A DNA stretch of 30,494 nt. Source: Lineolata rhizophorae. Its lineage: Eukaryota > Ascomycota > Dothideomycetes > Lineolatales > Lineolataceae. Position 1 is the stretch's first letter. Each line of letters starts with the position of its first letter. The stretch covers positions 153,402 through 183,895 of the forward strand of contig MU001707.1 in the NCBI GenBank assembly GCA_010093515.1. Direction: 5' to 3'. Under the pieces are notes generated by a model. That model searched no databases, was not told the origin of the DNA, and worked only from the letters and a program-made list of their open reading frames with translations. Position numbers and translations under genes: made by a program. Below, one piece after another: positions 1 through 10,878 of this stretch.

Positions 1-2
1 GG

Positions 3-260
3 GCAGCAGAGTTTGAAACACAAAATAAAAGATTAAATAGTCAACTTGAGGCTCTTAAGCCTCAACAGCCACGAAAGAAAGTTCGTGTTAATCCAAATCA
101 ACGATTTGCAGATATAGATACAATCATGGTTGCTGTACAGGCCTCACAACTTCTTGAGGCACAACGGGATGCCGACGCTGAGGAACGGGCAGCAGAAAGA
201 GTAGCAGCTGAAACAGCAGCTCAAACACTTCAGTCTATGTGTACAGAGTGGCAATTGTAA
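3..260 (+). mobile_element. 3' end of a pogo/Fot-like DNA transposase (partial, cut by window edge)
   Basis: Frame 3 is open from the window start to a TAA at 258-260, giving 85 residues of a C-terminus. It carries a basic stretch (QQPRKKVRVNPNQRFADID) followed by an alanine/glutamate-rich helix (QRDADAEERAAERVAAETAA). This arrangement (a K/R-rich patch, then an 'NxRFAxI' motif, then a coiled-coil-like tail) is what I know from the C-termini of fungal pogo/Fot1-type (DDE_1, CENP-B-related) transposases, downstream of the catalytic domain. The HTH and DDE parts would lie left of the window. No stop interrupts the visible part, so nothing here says the copy is dead. The family assignment rests on the tail only. 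Confidence 0.65.
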
Positions 261-313
261 CTACGTTGAGAGAATAAACACGATTTTTCATGAGGATGGG
301 TGGTTTCGGGTCA

Positions 314-344
314 GTGAGTTGGAACCCCGGGTGACTCGGAACCC
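314..344. repeat. Tandem motif in the probable terminal repeat of the left transposon
   Basis: Two 14-mers, GTGAGTTGGAACCC (314-327) and GTGACTCGGAACCC (331-344), match at 12 of 14 positions with a 17-bp period. They lie 55-85 bp after the transposase stop codon, where the terminal inverted repeat of a pogo-like element is expected, and are followed by GGTCAG and a TA at 352-353 that could be the target-site dinucleotide. They may be transposase binding sites. The exact element end is inferred, because the partner end is outside the window. Confidence 0.45.
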
Positions 345-2927
345 GGTCAGCTAGCTTACGGTCATATGCAGATGACGCGCTTGCGGTCGACGACGGTCCC
401 GAAGACACTTCGACGCCACGCCCTCCTCAACAAAAGTGTAAGCGCCGTGGGCGTGCTCCGGGAAATCCAAACGCAGAGCATCATCGCTCAGCGAACTCTA
501 TGGATGATTCTTGCCATCATTTTATAATACAGATCATCCTTACGCGGGGTCAGACCGTACTTCGATCGACACCGCTAATTTTCGGAGCAACTTTTACTGT
601 CATGTTATTTGTTCTGTGACCCGGTGGCTAGAAACTGCTTGCTAATATGTAGCGGCGTGCTGTCCTATTTGCCAATAACTATCTAAGAGTACGCTTCGGT
701 TTGCAAGCATGAAGCACATGGAAGGGGTTCAATTGCTGATAGGTATGATTTTGCCCAGTGGACGTAGTCGTGCAGCGTGCATCCATTGTTGTTCTACATC
801 GCTAGTGTCAGACCTGACCGGTCCATAGAATTCCTCTGCCGACCTACACGTTAATTTCCTTTGCCTTCTCGTGGGCATCCTTGATCGCATTATCTCTCTA
901 CTCTTCTTGCCTAATATATCGCGTTCCTGAACTAGATAGCATCTTTTCTAAAGCCTTCCATGGAGCCAGTCATATCCCATCTGCCGATTTTCGTCGTGTA
1001 GTATCTAGGACTACCTCCCATCCTAGCTGGATCAGAAACTTGAGCTGATGATGTACTCCTTTCCGTCGCACTCTGGATTCTGGCTCCCATAAAATTGCAG
1101 GGTGCACATACCTTTTGCGCCCAGTGAACCGTTGGGCGCAGCCGCAAGCTCCCAATCGGCCATCGCAAAAGATTCACGCGGCTCTTTTGCCGGGACAAAT
1201 AAGTTCGCAGCAGTGAGTGGGTACCTCGCCACGGGAATTCAGGGTGCTGAGCTTGAGTCTTTCACAGCGGTACCTCGAGCCACTTTCCCACCTTCAATGA
1301 AAGGGAGCATCGACTCTGTCGTCTGCTGTTTGTGACGAGCTTTGCGCTCCTCGTGATCTCTAGGCGAAAAACTAGGCGTAGAGAGTGAGAATCGCCGACG
1401 GGCTAGCTTCCGTACAATTTCGGTAAAGTCCTTCGGCTCTGAATGGTTTTGGCCCCTGGATGTTTCTGATATCGGGTAATGCAATAAGATTCGATGCAAC
1501 GTGTTGTCCGTCCTAGGACGAGCCTCAAAGCCTACTGGATTCTTCAAATGCCCAGCTACACTGACTCAGTGCCATGGCATCTGATTCATGCTGGAATGGC
1601 ACCGTCAGCTCGGGCACAAGCTCTAGGCATCTCGGAAATACATACGCCATTCGAACCCGACAAATCGGGGCCACCGTTTCGAGCATATCGTTGTGTCGCC
1701 TTTGGGTCAGAATTCCCATATTGGTGGAAGATGTCAGCTGCAATTTGAGGAGACCGTTAATTGGTAGTAGTAGGAAATGGATGATGTGCGAGTTGAGAGT
1801 TGCTTTGGTCTAGCTCCTCTAGGGCCTCTTCGGTTAGCCTGGACGAGGAATCGCCTCGCGCCGCAGCTGTTGATGAAAATCCCGTGGGCTGGCGGATCGG
1901 CGTGGCGATCTCCACCCGTGCATATGACACGGTTTCTGATGCTTTGGTGTTTTGGTGGTATGTGGTGACACTTACTTCGACCGCCGGCTAGTCCTAGGTT
2001 TGACAAGAGAGCGGCGGTAGAGAAATACTTAATTCTTGCTGCTGAATTTTGCTACAGAGCGTATTGTAGACGCACCGAGTCATTTCAGTCGTCGGGCCAC
2101 AATGGCGCAAATAGTTAGAATAGTCATGCTGTGGGAGTAAAGCAATATGCGCACGTGGCAAGGACGATATGGTTTGTGCCAACGTGCAAAACCTCCTATA
2201 ATGGTTCCGAGTTAACCACAGTCGGCTTCGGTGAAGGCCCAGGGTGGAACCGGTAGCTAACTCGCCCACGAGAACGACAGGACATCATGAGATCTGCGAA
2301 GGTTGCGAGTTCTGTAGAATACATTGAACTGTCTTGAGGCAATGAGTGATTGGAAAGAACATTTATGGCCTGAAAACCAAAATGGGCATATGAGGAAAGC
2401 ACCGAATTTCCGGCTCAATTTAGAAACTTCGGTTCAAGCAGTATATGCACGTGCGTTCATGCAAATATGAAAGTATATTGTTCGCTTCCCATCCTCTTTA
2501 GTTCAGATGCGGTGTTTGCGTACTTCGCATCAAGGGCCGGAGTCCGATGGCACTAATATGCCCGCTTCCTGGTTGCGATTGAAGGAATGTTGCATTTTAA
2601 ATGGAACGCTTGTCGCAAGGTTCCGATTACTGGTCGAACTACGATTGTGATTTTGTGAATACGACTTGAAGACTAACACCTACTTCGCCGTGCATGGTGA
2701 GACTTGTGTTGGGTCGAGAAAACACGGGTTCTAACTCCAGCGACGTAGGAATCACCCGAAGCACTGAGTAATCAGTAAGCCCTCAGTTTAACTTAAGGCA
2801 ACCGTTGATGTACAGTAACGTAAGCGAGACTGCTAGTACGTAGTATGCGCATCCCTGGAAGTGGGGTAGAGGTACGTATCAATGTGTCCTCCGAGGCAGG
2901 AACAAGCACGCCTCCAAACATTACACC
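345..2927. other. Gene-free interval
   Basis: I see no supported gene. The open frames are short, overlap on both strands, lack conserved motifs and show no convincing donor/branch/acceptor sets. Base composition is mixed, without long runs of one kind. No tRNA or rRNA fold was recognised. The last roughly 100 bases form the 5' flank of the short-chain dehydrogenase. Confidence 0.6.
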
Positions 2928-4111
2928 ATGGATTTCACGCAAAACATCAGCGATGCAAAGCTGTTCTCTGCCAAGGACCTCGTCGTCGTCCTTACGGGAG
3001 GTGGTTCAGGTTCGTAGATGATGAGACCTCCATATCAAGTGAACAGGCGATAGCAGCGGTAGATTGCGCGCTCTCAAAGGATTCCCGACATCAAATTCCA
3101 CGACTTCTCATCCGTTGACGAGACCGTAGGCATCGGCGCGGCCTTCGCCTCAGCCCTCGCCCAAAGCTCCGCGCGCAAAGTTTACATCCTCGGCCGACGC
3201 CTCCCGTCGCTGCAAGCCACGGCCTCGACCATCAACGCGCTCCCGGGCCTGGCCGGGCCGGACCCCGTCGTGGTGCCGGTGCAATGCGACGTCACGGACC
3301 GGGAGTCGGCGGCGGCGGCCGCGCAGCGCGTGCACGACGACGCCGGGGGCTACGCCGACGTGCTCATCAACAACGCGGGCGTGACGGGGCCCAAGCACAC
3401 GGCCGTCTACGGCGCGCAGTCCCTCGCCGACGTCCAGGTCATCCTGCAGAGCAACGCCGACGGGTGGCCGGCCACCTTCGCGACCAACACGGCGGCCGTC
3501 GTTGGCGTCGCGGCCGCCTTCCTGCCGCTGCTGGACGCCGCCAATCGCCGCCGCGGCTGGGAGCCCGGGAAGCTGGAGCCCGGCGCGAAGCCTCGGGGCA
3601 GGGGGCTGCCGCGGGCCGAGGGCGTCGAGGATGCCGATGTGCGGACGAGCCAGATAATCACGGTGGCGAGCATCGCGGCGTTCAATCGGTATGTCACGGC
3701 TGGGCTAGCCTACTCGTCCAGCAAGGCTGGCGCCGTGCATATCGGGAAGACGCTCGCGACTATGCTGGCTCCGTGGGGAATCAGGAGCAATGTGCTTTGT
3801 CCCGGAAGTATGTACCTTTTCCTAATTGGTGGATCTACGTTGCACGAAACCCCCCCTTTTTGGGCCTCTAGTATCCAGGGAATATGCTGATGAAGTGCTA
3901 ACGCTTCAAACTAAAAGTCTTTCCGTCTCAGATGACTGAAGGGGCGCCAACTGAGTTTCCCGCTGACAAGATCCCTTCGGGGCGTCAAGGGAGCTTTGAG
4001 GATCTTGCGGCGTACCTTCTGTACCTAGTTGGCAAGGGTGGGTCATATGTGAATGGGAGTGTCCAGCTCGTGGATGGTGGCCGTTTAAGCATGCATCCCG
4101 CAACATACTAG
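2928..4111 (+). CDS. Short-chain dehydrogenase/reductase (SDR), three exons
   Basis: An NAD(P)(H)-dependent oxidoreductase of the classical SDR fold; the substrate cannot be read. Exons are 2928-3009, 3130-3807 and 3918-4111, giving 317 residues. Both splice joins restore conserved motifs. The first rebuilds the Rossmann loop TGGGSGIG (residues 23-30). The second rebuilds LCPGIFPSQMTEGA, a typical SDR active-site flank after the PG. Other landmarks are NNAG (108-111), catalytic Asn147, Ser208 (ITVASIAAF), Tyr222 and Lys226 (YSSSK), and the C-terminal VDGG. The ATG is placed so that about 20 residues precede the first beta strand; an upstream ATG at 2882 is out of frame. The first donor (GTTCGT) is not the strongest form, while the second intron has GTATGT. 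Fungal relatives are often annotated as RhlG-like or 3-oxoacyl-ACP reductase-like, but no pathway partner is adjacent. Confidence 0.88.
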
Positions 4112-6859
4112 AAGCGCTCGGGAGTTCTCTACTCCAAGAGAAGCTGTTGATAGAGCATTCACGATGTGGATCTGACATAGTTTTATCTCCGAACGCAACG
4201 AAAGGGATAATAGCAAAGAATGCACCAAATAGACTAAGCGAAAGGTCTCGCGAAGCATGGCTCCTAAGGTAACGGACAGCAAGTAGAGAAAAACAATTAA
4301 ATCGATGTTTTGCTGAATGATATTATCAAGAACACTCAATGGGCGCTGTTCACTCGGCCCCGCCACGCAACGACATTAGCGAGTACATCTACGTAGTAAA
4401 TGTTGCTACGAATGATCTACATCGTCCACCTAAGCGTAGAGCGGCCTATCACTGGTAGAAGGCCGCACTCTACTCATAGGCGCGGAATGCTTACGCTACG
4501 GGACATGCCGTGATATTATTCGCTTGCGGCCCTAACTCCGGACGTCAACGCACGTCTCGGAAGTCCGCGCGTTATGCATACCTAAGTAGCTTGGTAGGGA
4601 ATGCCGGCAGATGCCTCTGATTGGGCGCGCCCTTGTGCTGGTTCCAAGAAAGGCTAGGGCAGCGCACATCGAGTTCACGTCTGGTTATTTCGTGATGGCA
4701 TCCCTAGGTAGCTCTGTCGGGGAAGCCACAAGTTTGATGGCGAGAACATTGGGATCTAGCGCTTGAGCAAATCGAACATGCCACAACAGGCGGTGTGACG
4801 GGATTTGCCTGCGCCATGGTTTCGATCGTGGTCTAGACTACGATGTTTGCTTGCTACCAGGACATTGGTACTGAGTCAGGAGATGTGTGTGACCTGAGGC
4901 CGTCCGGCCATATCGAATGAACGATGTCTTCGCCTGGGACCCAAGGTTCAAACGGCGAGGCAGGATGCGGGTAGGCAGACTGGGCAGAGGAATATCGCAC
5001 GAACGAGGCCAATCAGCAGCACACACCACGCCCGGTCGTCGATCGCAAACTTTCGGAGAGTATTCATGTGATACATTGTATGCAGCCACCGAGCCACCCT
5101 TGCGGGTGAGCCGAATGGAAATTGACAGAATCGGAGTTAGACATGCCGGATGGCGCGACGACGCCAAAGCACCAAGGCCCTGCGGGGATTGGAAACACCC
5201 TTACCTAAGGCAGCCAGCTTCGGCCAATGGCAACGGCGCGCTCTCTTCTCGGCTCGCAGCGACCGAGCCAATTGGCCGTCGTGACCGCGCAGGCCGCGGC
5301 CGGGAGCTGGTGCGTGAGCTCGGGCCTCGCGCAAGCGAGCCGATCGTCTTGATCGAGCTGCCTCAGATGAGTTCCGAGCGATTTCCGGCCTCATACGCAC
5401 CGCTTGCGCAACGCACGGGAGTGTGCGTTGGGGGGCTCACGAGCGCATCCGGAGCCGCTCGTGGAAACAGCGGAACTCGCGGCCGCGGTGCAATTAGTAC
5501 CGCTGCCGCAGTGCGGCCGGCATCCGAGAGATCCGACAAGTCGGCCGGGGCCACCACCGTTCATCTACGCCCGACGGTGGTGAGTCAAGGGGGGCCGAAC
5601 GTGCCAGCTGTATCCGCAGGAAGCCGCACGCAGGGATTGCCAAGAGCACATGTCGTGACGGCCGACCATTCATCAGCATCGCCGCCAGCCTTGCGCGCTG
5701 CTCTCGCCCAGGCTTGGTCGGGCCCGTGATGCAGGCCGGCGTGGCTGCAGGACGGCAGGTCCAGCCGACCCGCAGGCGGCTCCCAGCCCGCCAGGCGCTT
5801 GGAGTGAGGGGAACTGAGAATTTTCTTCGCGGCCATGTGGCCGGCGGTGAAACGGGAATGCTGCAGCGACACCGGTCTGGACGGAGAACTGGGAAGCGTC
5901 TCTCCAGCTCTTCTCGCCGGGAACAAAGCGACGCTCGTGCGAACGCAGCGATATTGAAAGACCGCAACGGGAATAGCGACAGCCGAAACGGAGCGGAGCA
6001 GCCAACGATCTTGTCCGTTCAGGGCGACGGCCAGTAGAGCGGCGTCTCGAGCAGGGGTTTCCGCGCAAGCCGCTGCGCAGATCAAACGGCGCACCGCTCC
6101 GCAGGCGGGCCCGCTAGCTGGGGGGAGGCGGCAGGTCGTCACGACGCCACGAGACATCACGGCATTGGTGGCGACGGGACCCATGGTCGCGACGACCACC
6201 TGGGCCAAACCACCACATCGAACCGCTCCAGTTGCCTCAACCTCAGATGACCGAAACTCTGCCGTCGGGCGGATAGGCGTGCCGTCGATGCCTGCGTTTG
6301 TCAGCCGTGGACCCTGGCTCCGCGCGCCGCAGAAGCTGCATCGTCGAATATCCCCCCAGGCGCCCACAGCGATCCCTTGCCTCCACCGTGAACGGCATCG
6401 TGATTCATCCCCCACTCCGCGCATTTCCCGGTCGATGCCAGGGGTATCCGCATCGTCCCACCTTGTCCGACCTGTCCGGCATTGCCCGACGTGGCGACCC
6501 CAGGGAAGTCACTTGAAGCTGTGGAAGCTTTCTGCGGGCTGCGGCAGGAAGACGGCCCGCTACTGGCCGGCGCTCGAGACCTGGATCGAGATGGAGTGAT
6601 GGAATTGGATAGAAGCAGGAGAGCTGCCTCTGCTGCCTCGGCCAGAGGCAGTTAAGCTCCCCGCAGCCCTAACATACGGCTCCCAACAATGCGCTCAGGC
6701 GTCACTACTGTGGAGCGAGCCATCCGGACAAGCCGCAAGGTCGGGAGCGGTTCGGATTACACACCTTGTCACCAACCTGACCTGGGCGGGGACGCCTTCT
6801 ATCGTCATATCCGCTGGACGCCGGGTCAGAGGATTTAAGTACTGGAGTGACTCTTGTCC
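4112..6859. other. Gene-free interval with a GC-rich block (about 5200-6650)
   Basis: The first 800 bases hold nothing I recognise. From about 5200 to 6650 the DNA turns GC-rich, and long frames open on both strands at once (for example 4917-5729 plus and 5585-6424 minus). Their translations are dominated by Arg, Ala, Pro, Ser and Gly, have no domain, helix periodicity or motif I can name, and overlap each other. This is what stop-poor GC-rich noncoding DNA produces. I see no paired splice signals that would create a better product. Transcript evidence could overturn this. Confidence 0.5.
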
Positions 6860-7041
6860 AACCACCGCTCACCTTCTTGCAGAGCGCTTCCACTGGCTGG
6901 ACTAGTACTTGACCACCCGTCCTCCCCAGCACATCTTGAGCCACATCCCATCTTGCTCTTTGATCTTCCACTTGTGATACCCAAAATACCCAGATACCCA
7001 TTTGCTTGTCTTCCATAGACTCCTTGCTATCCACCGCCAAG
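6860..7041 (+). promoter_or_regulatory. Pyrimidine-rich promoter/leader of the opsin-related gene
   Basis: The coding strand directly upstream of the ATG at 7042 is rich in C and T, with runs such as CCACCCGTCCTCCCCAGCAC and CTCTTTGATCTTCC, ending in CACCGCCAAGATG. Such CT-rich leaders are common before well-expressed genes of filamentous fungi. No canonical TATA box is obvious. The transcription start is not determined. Confidence 0.5.
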
Positions 7042-8129
7042 ATGTATCTCGTCAAGAGGAACGATGCTCTCGAGATCAACGGTTAGTGACTGCTTTCGTC
7101 TGAGTGATCTTGTAGAACGGTCGGATGCTAACGGCAAATTGCAGGCTTTATGGTCAACGGCGAGCGTGCCGATATCCACCAGACCGTTGAGGCCTCTGAC
7201 TGGTACTGGACCGTGACTGCCATTATGGGCCTCTCTACCATCGCCTTCTGGTTCTTGCGCTGGGTCAAGTCGTTCAACCGTCTTTACACGTCTTCGATGG
7301 CTGTCGCTACTCTCATTGCTGCTGTTGCCTACTTCAGCATGGCCTCGAATCTCGGCTGGGTCCCAATTGATGTTGAGTGGCATCGCTCAGACGACGAGGT
7401 TTCTGGCAACACCAGGCAAATCTTCTACGTTCGCTACATCATGTGGTATGTTGTCGTCGTGTTGTCAGATGTCTGTGGAGTATAGAGGCTAAGACTCGAA
7501 ATAGGTTCCTCACTCTGCCGATCATCCTCTCGGACGTCCTGCTCCTTGGCGCGGTCCCGTGGACGGCCATTGTCACCAACGTGATTGTGAGCTGGGTGTG
7601 GATTGTTAGCATCCTCATCGGCACCCTGGTCAGCTCGACGTACAAGTGGGGTTACTACACCTTCGGTGTCGTCTCCTTGCTCGCCATCTTCTGCACCCTA
7701 TTCATCGACGGCTTCAAGGGCGCCAAGGCGGTCGGCTCCGACGTCAACAGGACATTCCTCATCTCCGCCGCTACCATCTACATCGTCTGGATCTGCTATC
7801 CGGTTGCATATGGCGTTTGCGAATACGGCAACGTCATCTCACCTGCTTCCGAGTCCGCCTTCTACGGTGTTCTCGACGTTCTCACCATCCCTGTGCTAGG
7901 TGGCTTCCTTGCCTTGTAAGCAACTCCCTAGATTCCCACCCAATTCGGACTTCAGTTTGCTGACACATTTACCAGCGCCACGCGAAACATCGAACTGTCC
8001 CGTCTCGGCCTCAATCACACCGTCGCCGGCCACACCACCGAGAAGGGCCACACCACCGGCGCGACCAACGGCACCAACGGCGTGACCAATGGCACCACGC
8101 CCGCCACCGAACCTGCCCAGACAGCTTAA
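7042..8129 (+). CDS. Opsin-related seven-helix membrane protein (HSP30/YRO2/ORP type), no retinal lysine
   Basis: Exons 7042-7081, 7145-7445, 7505-7915 and 7976-8129 give 301 residues; all four join in frame across 59-63-bp introns. Seven hydrophobic segments span roughly residues 33-253. Helix C reads VRYIMWFLTLPIILSD, which aligns with the bacteriorhodopsin RYADWLFTTPLLLLD motif: the proton-acceptor Asp85 position is Met113 and Asp96 is kept as Asp124. Helix G reads FYGVLDVLTIPVLGG: Asp212 is kept as Asp238, but the retinal Schiff-base Lys216 is Ile242. The protein therefore cannot bind retinal in the usual way and belongs with the fungal opsin-related proteins (yeast Hsp30, Yro2, Mrh1; Neurospora ORP-1), plasma-membrane proteins linked to stress and weak-acid tolerance rather than light. 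The C-terminal tail (about 265-301) is a low-complexity Gly/Thr/Asn stretch with NGT repeats, presumably cytosolic. Confidence 0.93.
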
Positions 8130-10878
8130 GAATTTCCACTCGAGCATGTCTCGCGAAGCCTGGCGCTTATTTAATGAACGAACAACAACAACAACAGAAA
8201 GAGTCGCTCGGGCAAGCGCAATGATCGAAATGAACATGGATGTAGGGGAAGAGGATGGATGGACGAAAGCTGCTGGTCCGCTCGTTTTCACATCTCAATG
8301 GTGAATTTGACATTCTGCACCTTGGTCAGAAGGGGTTGTAATGTTTGCGATTCTTGTCGATACCCACTTTCGTTAGTGCATCATTGCATGTTATTACCTA
8401 GGCTCGGGTAAGAGGGATAACCGACGAAGGACGTAATGGCGGTCGTGGAAGTAATCGTAATGAATTGAAGCAAGTACTTTAACCAATTAGCAAAACGTTG
8501 GCTTGACTATAACGTAAAAATACGAGGGCTACATTAGCTGAACTTACATTTATGGTCTTTTTTATATGCTTATGCTCGCTTCGTAAGCTTTCTAATATAA
8601 TCTGCATACTCTAATAGTTACAAGCCTAGAAATTGCCCTTCTACTCAATTATTTGTCACCATCAGGAAGGAAGCGGCACGTTACATGCCAGCCCAAGAGG
8701 GAGTGTGGCATGGTTGGAAGACACAGACCACAATAAGGTCACGTGATCAGAATTGGATTCTGTAAGGATCCAACTCCGATCCAACACTTAGCTAGACAAT
8801 TCATTCTGCTACATCCATCATGCCCACAGTGCACATTGTGATAGACCTTCAATCCAACTCCAATCGTCCATCGATTGCACACCGATCAGAAATTCGCATC
8901 TCCACCACTCAATCCGCCTGCCAGAAGGCAGACCGCGACAGAGTGCTTAAGTACTCTACAGAAGGAAACCCTAGGCAGATAGACAATTTAACTCTACTTC
9001 AGTAGATATAGTTTTACTCTACAGAACACCAACTTTAGTCTTGGTTCAGAAACCATTGCCATACCGTGCATGTCACTCCTGGATCGAGAGTCGACCCGTT
9101 GGCCCATCCACAGTGTATCCAAGATCGATTCAGACTTTTACATTATTGTTATATCCTGAAAAAATTGAAAAGCGTATTTTAGAGGATTTCTTAACTAAGA
9201 TAGACTAGTGGAAAGCTACTATAGAGACAAAGCTTTGGAAGGTCGCCGAGCTTGCAAAGTTGGTTACTCTGCTGATATAGATAGTTGGTAGATTAGTAGG
9301 GAATACTAGGTAAAATTTGATCAATCGGCTAAAGCAACTTTTTCGAACTATATATTTCTATTTTTCACCGTTTGATCTTTGTTTATCTATAATTAGAGCT
9401 CTATCTCAATCTTACAAGTTCTATTTGCTTCTCTCGCTCTATTCACAGCTTACTTTACTCGTATTTTAAGGCCCTTGGAAACCCTAGTCAGAGAGGTTAC
9501 TCGTATAGACAAAAGTATATACTCCGTCTGTGAACGATTTATGGGCGGAATAAACTCGGAGCCGGCGCCATACGGCGCCAAAATCACGTGCCAATGCTAC
9601 CGCTTTCCACTCAGTTCACGATAGTTCCCCACCTCTGAAATCACTCTTATATCCTGCGTGTAGCAGCTCTAAATTTCCTCTTAAATAGCACAAAACTGGA
9701 CACTCTACATGTCTACAGGAGATGTAATGTTTGACGACGACAGGCTAGTTGAAGAAATGCTTCTTAGAAGTCCCTATACTTCAGAATGCCTGTGGCTATT
9801 CTTACCTATGCCTGTCCGCCTGGCGACTTTTCCGTAAGCCCCAGGGCGCCCACTATGACCCATGCTTGGAGACCTAGCGACATTCAAGGTTTAATCGCTC
9901 CGTGGAACAAACGCGACCGACGATCGGGAGGAGCAGCAAGGTCAGGATGAGGTCCGGAGGAAAGGAGCGGATACGATTAAATCTGTGACTTTTGCAAATT
10001 TGGTCGCAGAATTGCCTGGCTTAGTCTGCGGTGAACTTGATATCGAAGATGTTCTTAACCTGAGTCTTAAGAATCTGTATTCCTGCAACGTCGGCAGTAG
10101 ACGCTCCGGGAGCACGTAGTCCAATTTCTCGGACAATGAGCTGAAGAGAGGCTTATTTGCGAGGACGCTGTATCGAAAGCGACAACTGCGTAGCTGAAAG
10201 TTTCCTATAGGAAGAGAAGGCCTATTTTTCTCAATGGGGAGGGTTGTGTTCGTGTCGTCTCGGGGCCCCTTACGAAGAGCCTCCCAGGCTTCCCGCTGCA
10301 TTGTTTACGCGGCTTCATTCTGTCTGCGAGACTTAATGCCAGCGACAGGGTGCAAAGATGATACATGCCTGTATACAGAGTAGAGGGCGCTTAGCTGGCG
10401 AGCTCGGGTGCATAAATACTCAAACCCGAGGGCTGTGGCCGAGTGCAGTGGTAGCAAACCCCGCCGCGCAGCACACGTGCCTCTAGCGGGAAACGCGCTC
10501 TCACGTCGCTCTTCACACGCGCAACTGACCTCTGCGTCACAGATGCCGGCGTCCCTCCGCCACGACTTGGGCACGATGCGACTTCTCGGCGCCCAAATGC
10601 TCCGTGCTCCTCGCATATTCTTTTCGAGCTGGGCCGTCGCTCGCACGCGTACTCTGCCACGCGTGCTGCCTCCAGAGCTTCCGGCCTCCTACACCCGTGC
10701 CCGAAGACTATCGTCGCAGCCTCACTAATTGCAAGCGCGCCCTCTCCCTGCACCCCCAATCGCCCGGGCCCGCGCCCTTTCTGGCGACCAGTTCGTCGCT
10801 TTCGCGCACCCCGCCGCTGCCGCAGTTCACAGCGATTGTAGTTCGCTCGACCGCAACTATAACACTGCTGCTGCGCAT
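8130..10878. other. Gene-free interval, AT-rich between about 8480 and 9480
   Basis: The first 150-200 bases are probably the 3' UTR of the opsin-related gene. About 8480-9480 is AT-rich with many TA dinucleotides and broken frames, as expected for DNA degraded by repeat-induced point mutation. I cannot name a parent element. Landmarks are an 8-bp palindrome TCACGTGA at 8739-8746 and an inverted repeat GGCGCC-ATAC-GGCGCC at 9564-9579. From about 10400 the DNA becomes GC-rich and leads into the large ORF. Short open frames in 9942-10759 show no recognisable motif. Confidence 0.55.

Noticed and set aside
1640-1690. tRNA-like T-arm sequence (GGGTTCGAAT on the minus strand)
   Set aside because: No D-arm, anticodon arm or acceptor stem could be paired around it.
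4917-5729. 270-codon plus-strand ORF
   Set aside because: Arg/Ala/Ser/Gly-rich product with no motif, overlapped by equally long minus-strand frames in GC-rich DNA. Treated as noncoding, pending transcript data.
5585-6424. 279-codon minus-strand ORF
   Set aside because: Same GC-rich block, no domain or membrane/signal pattern, overlaps opposite-strand frames of similar length.
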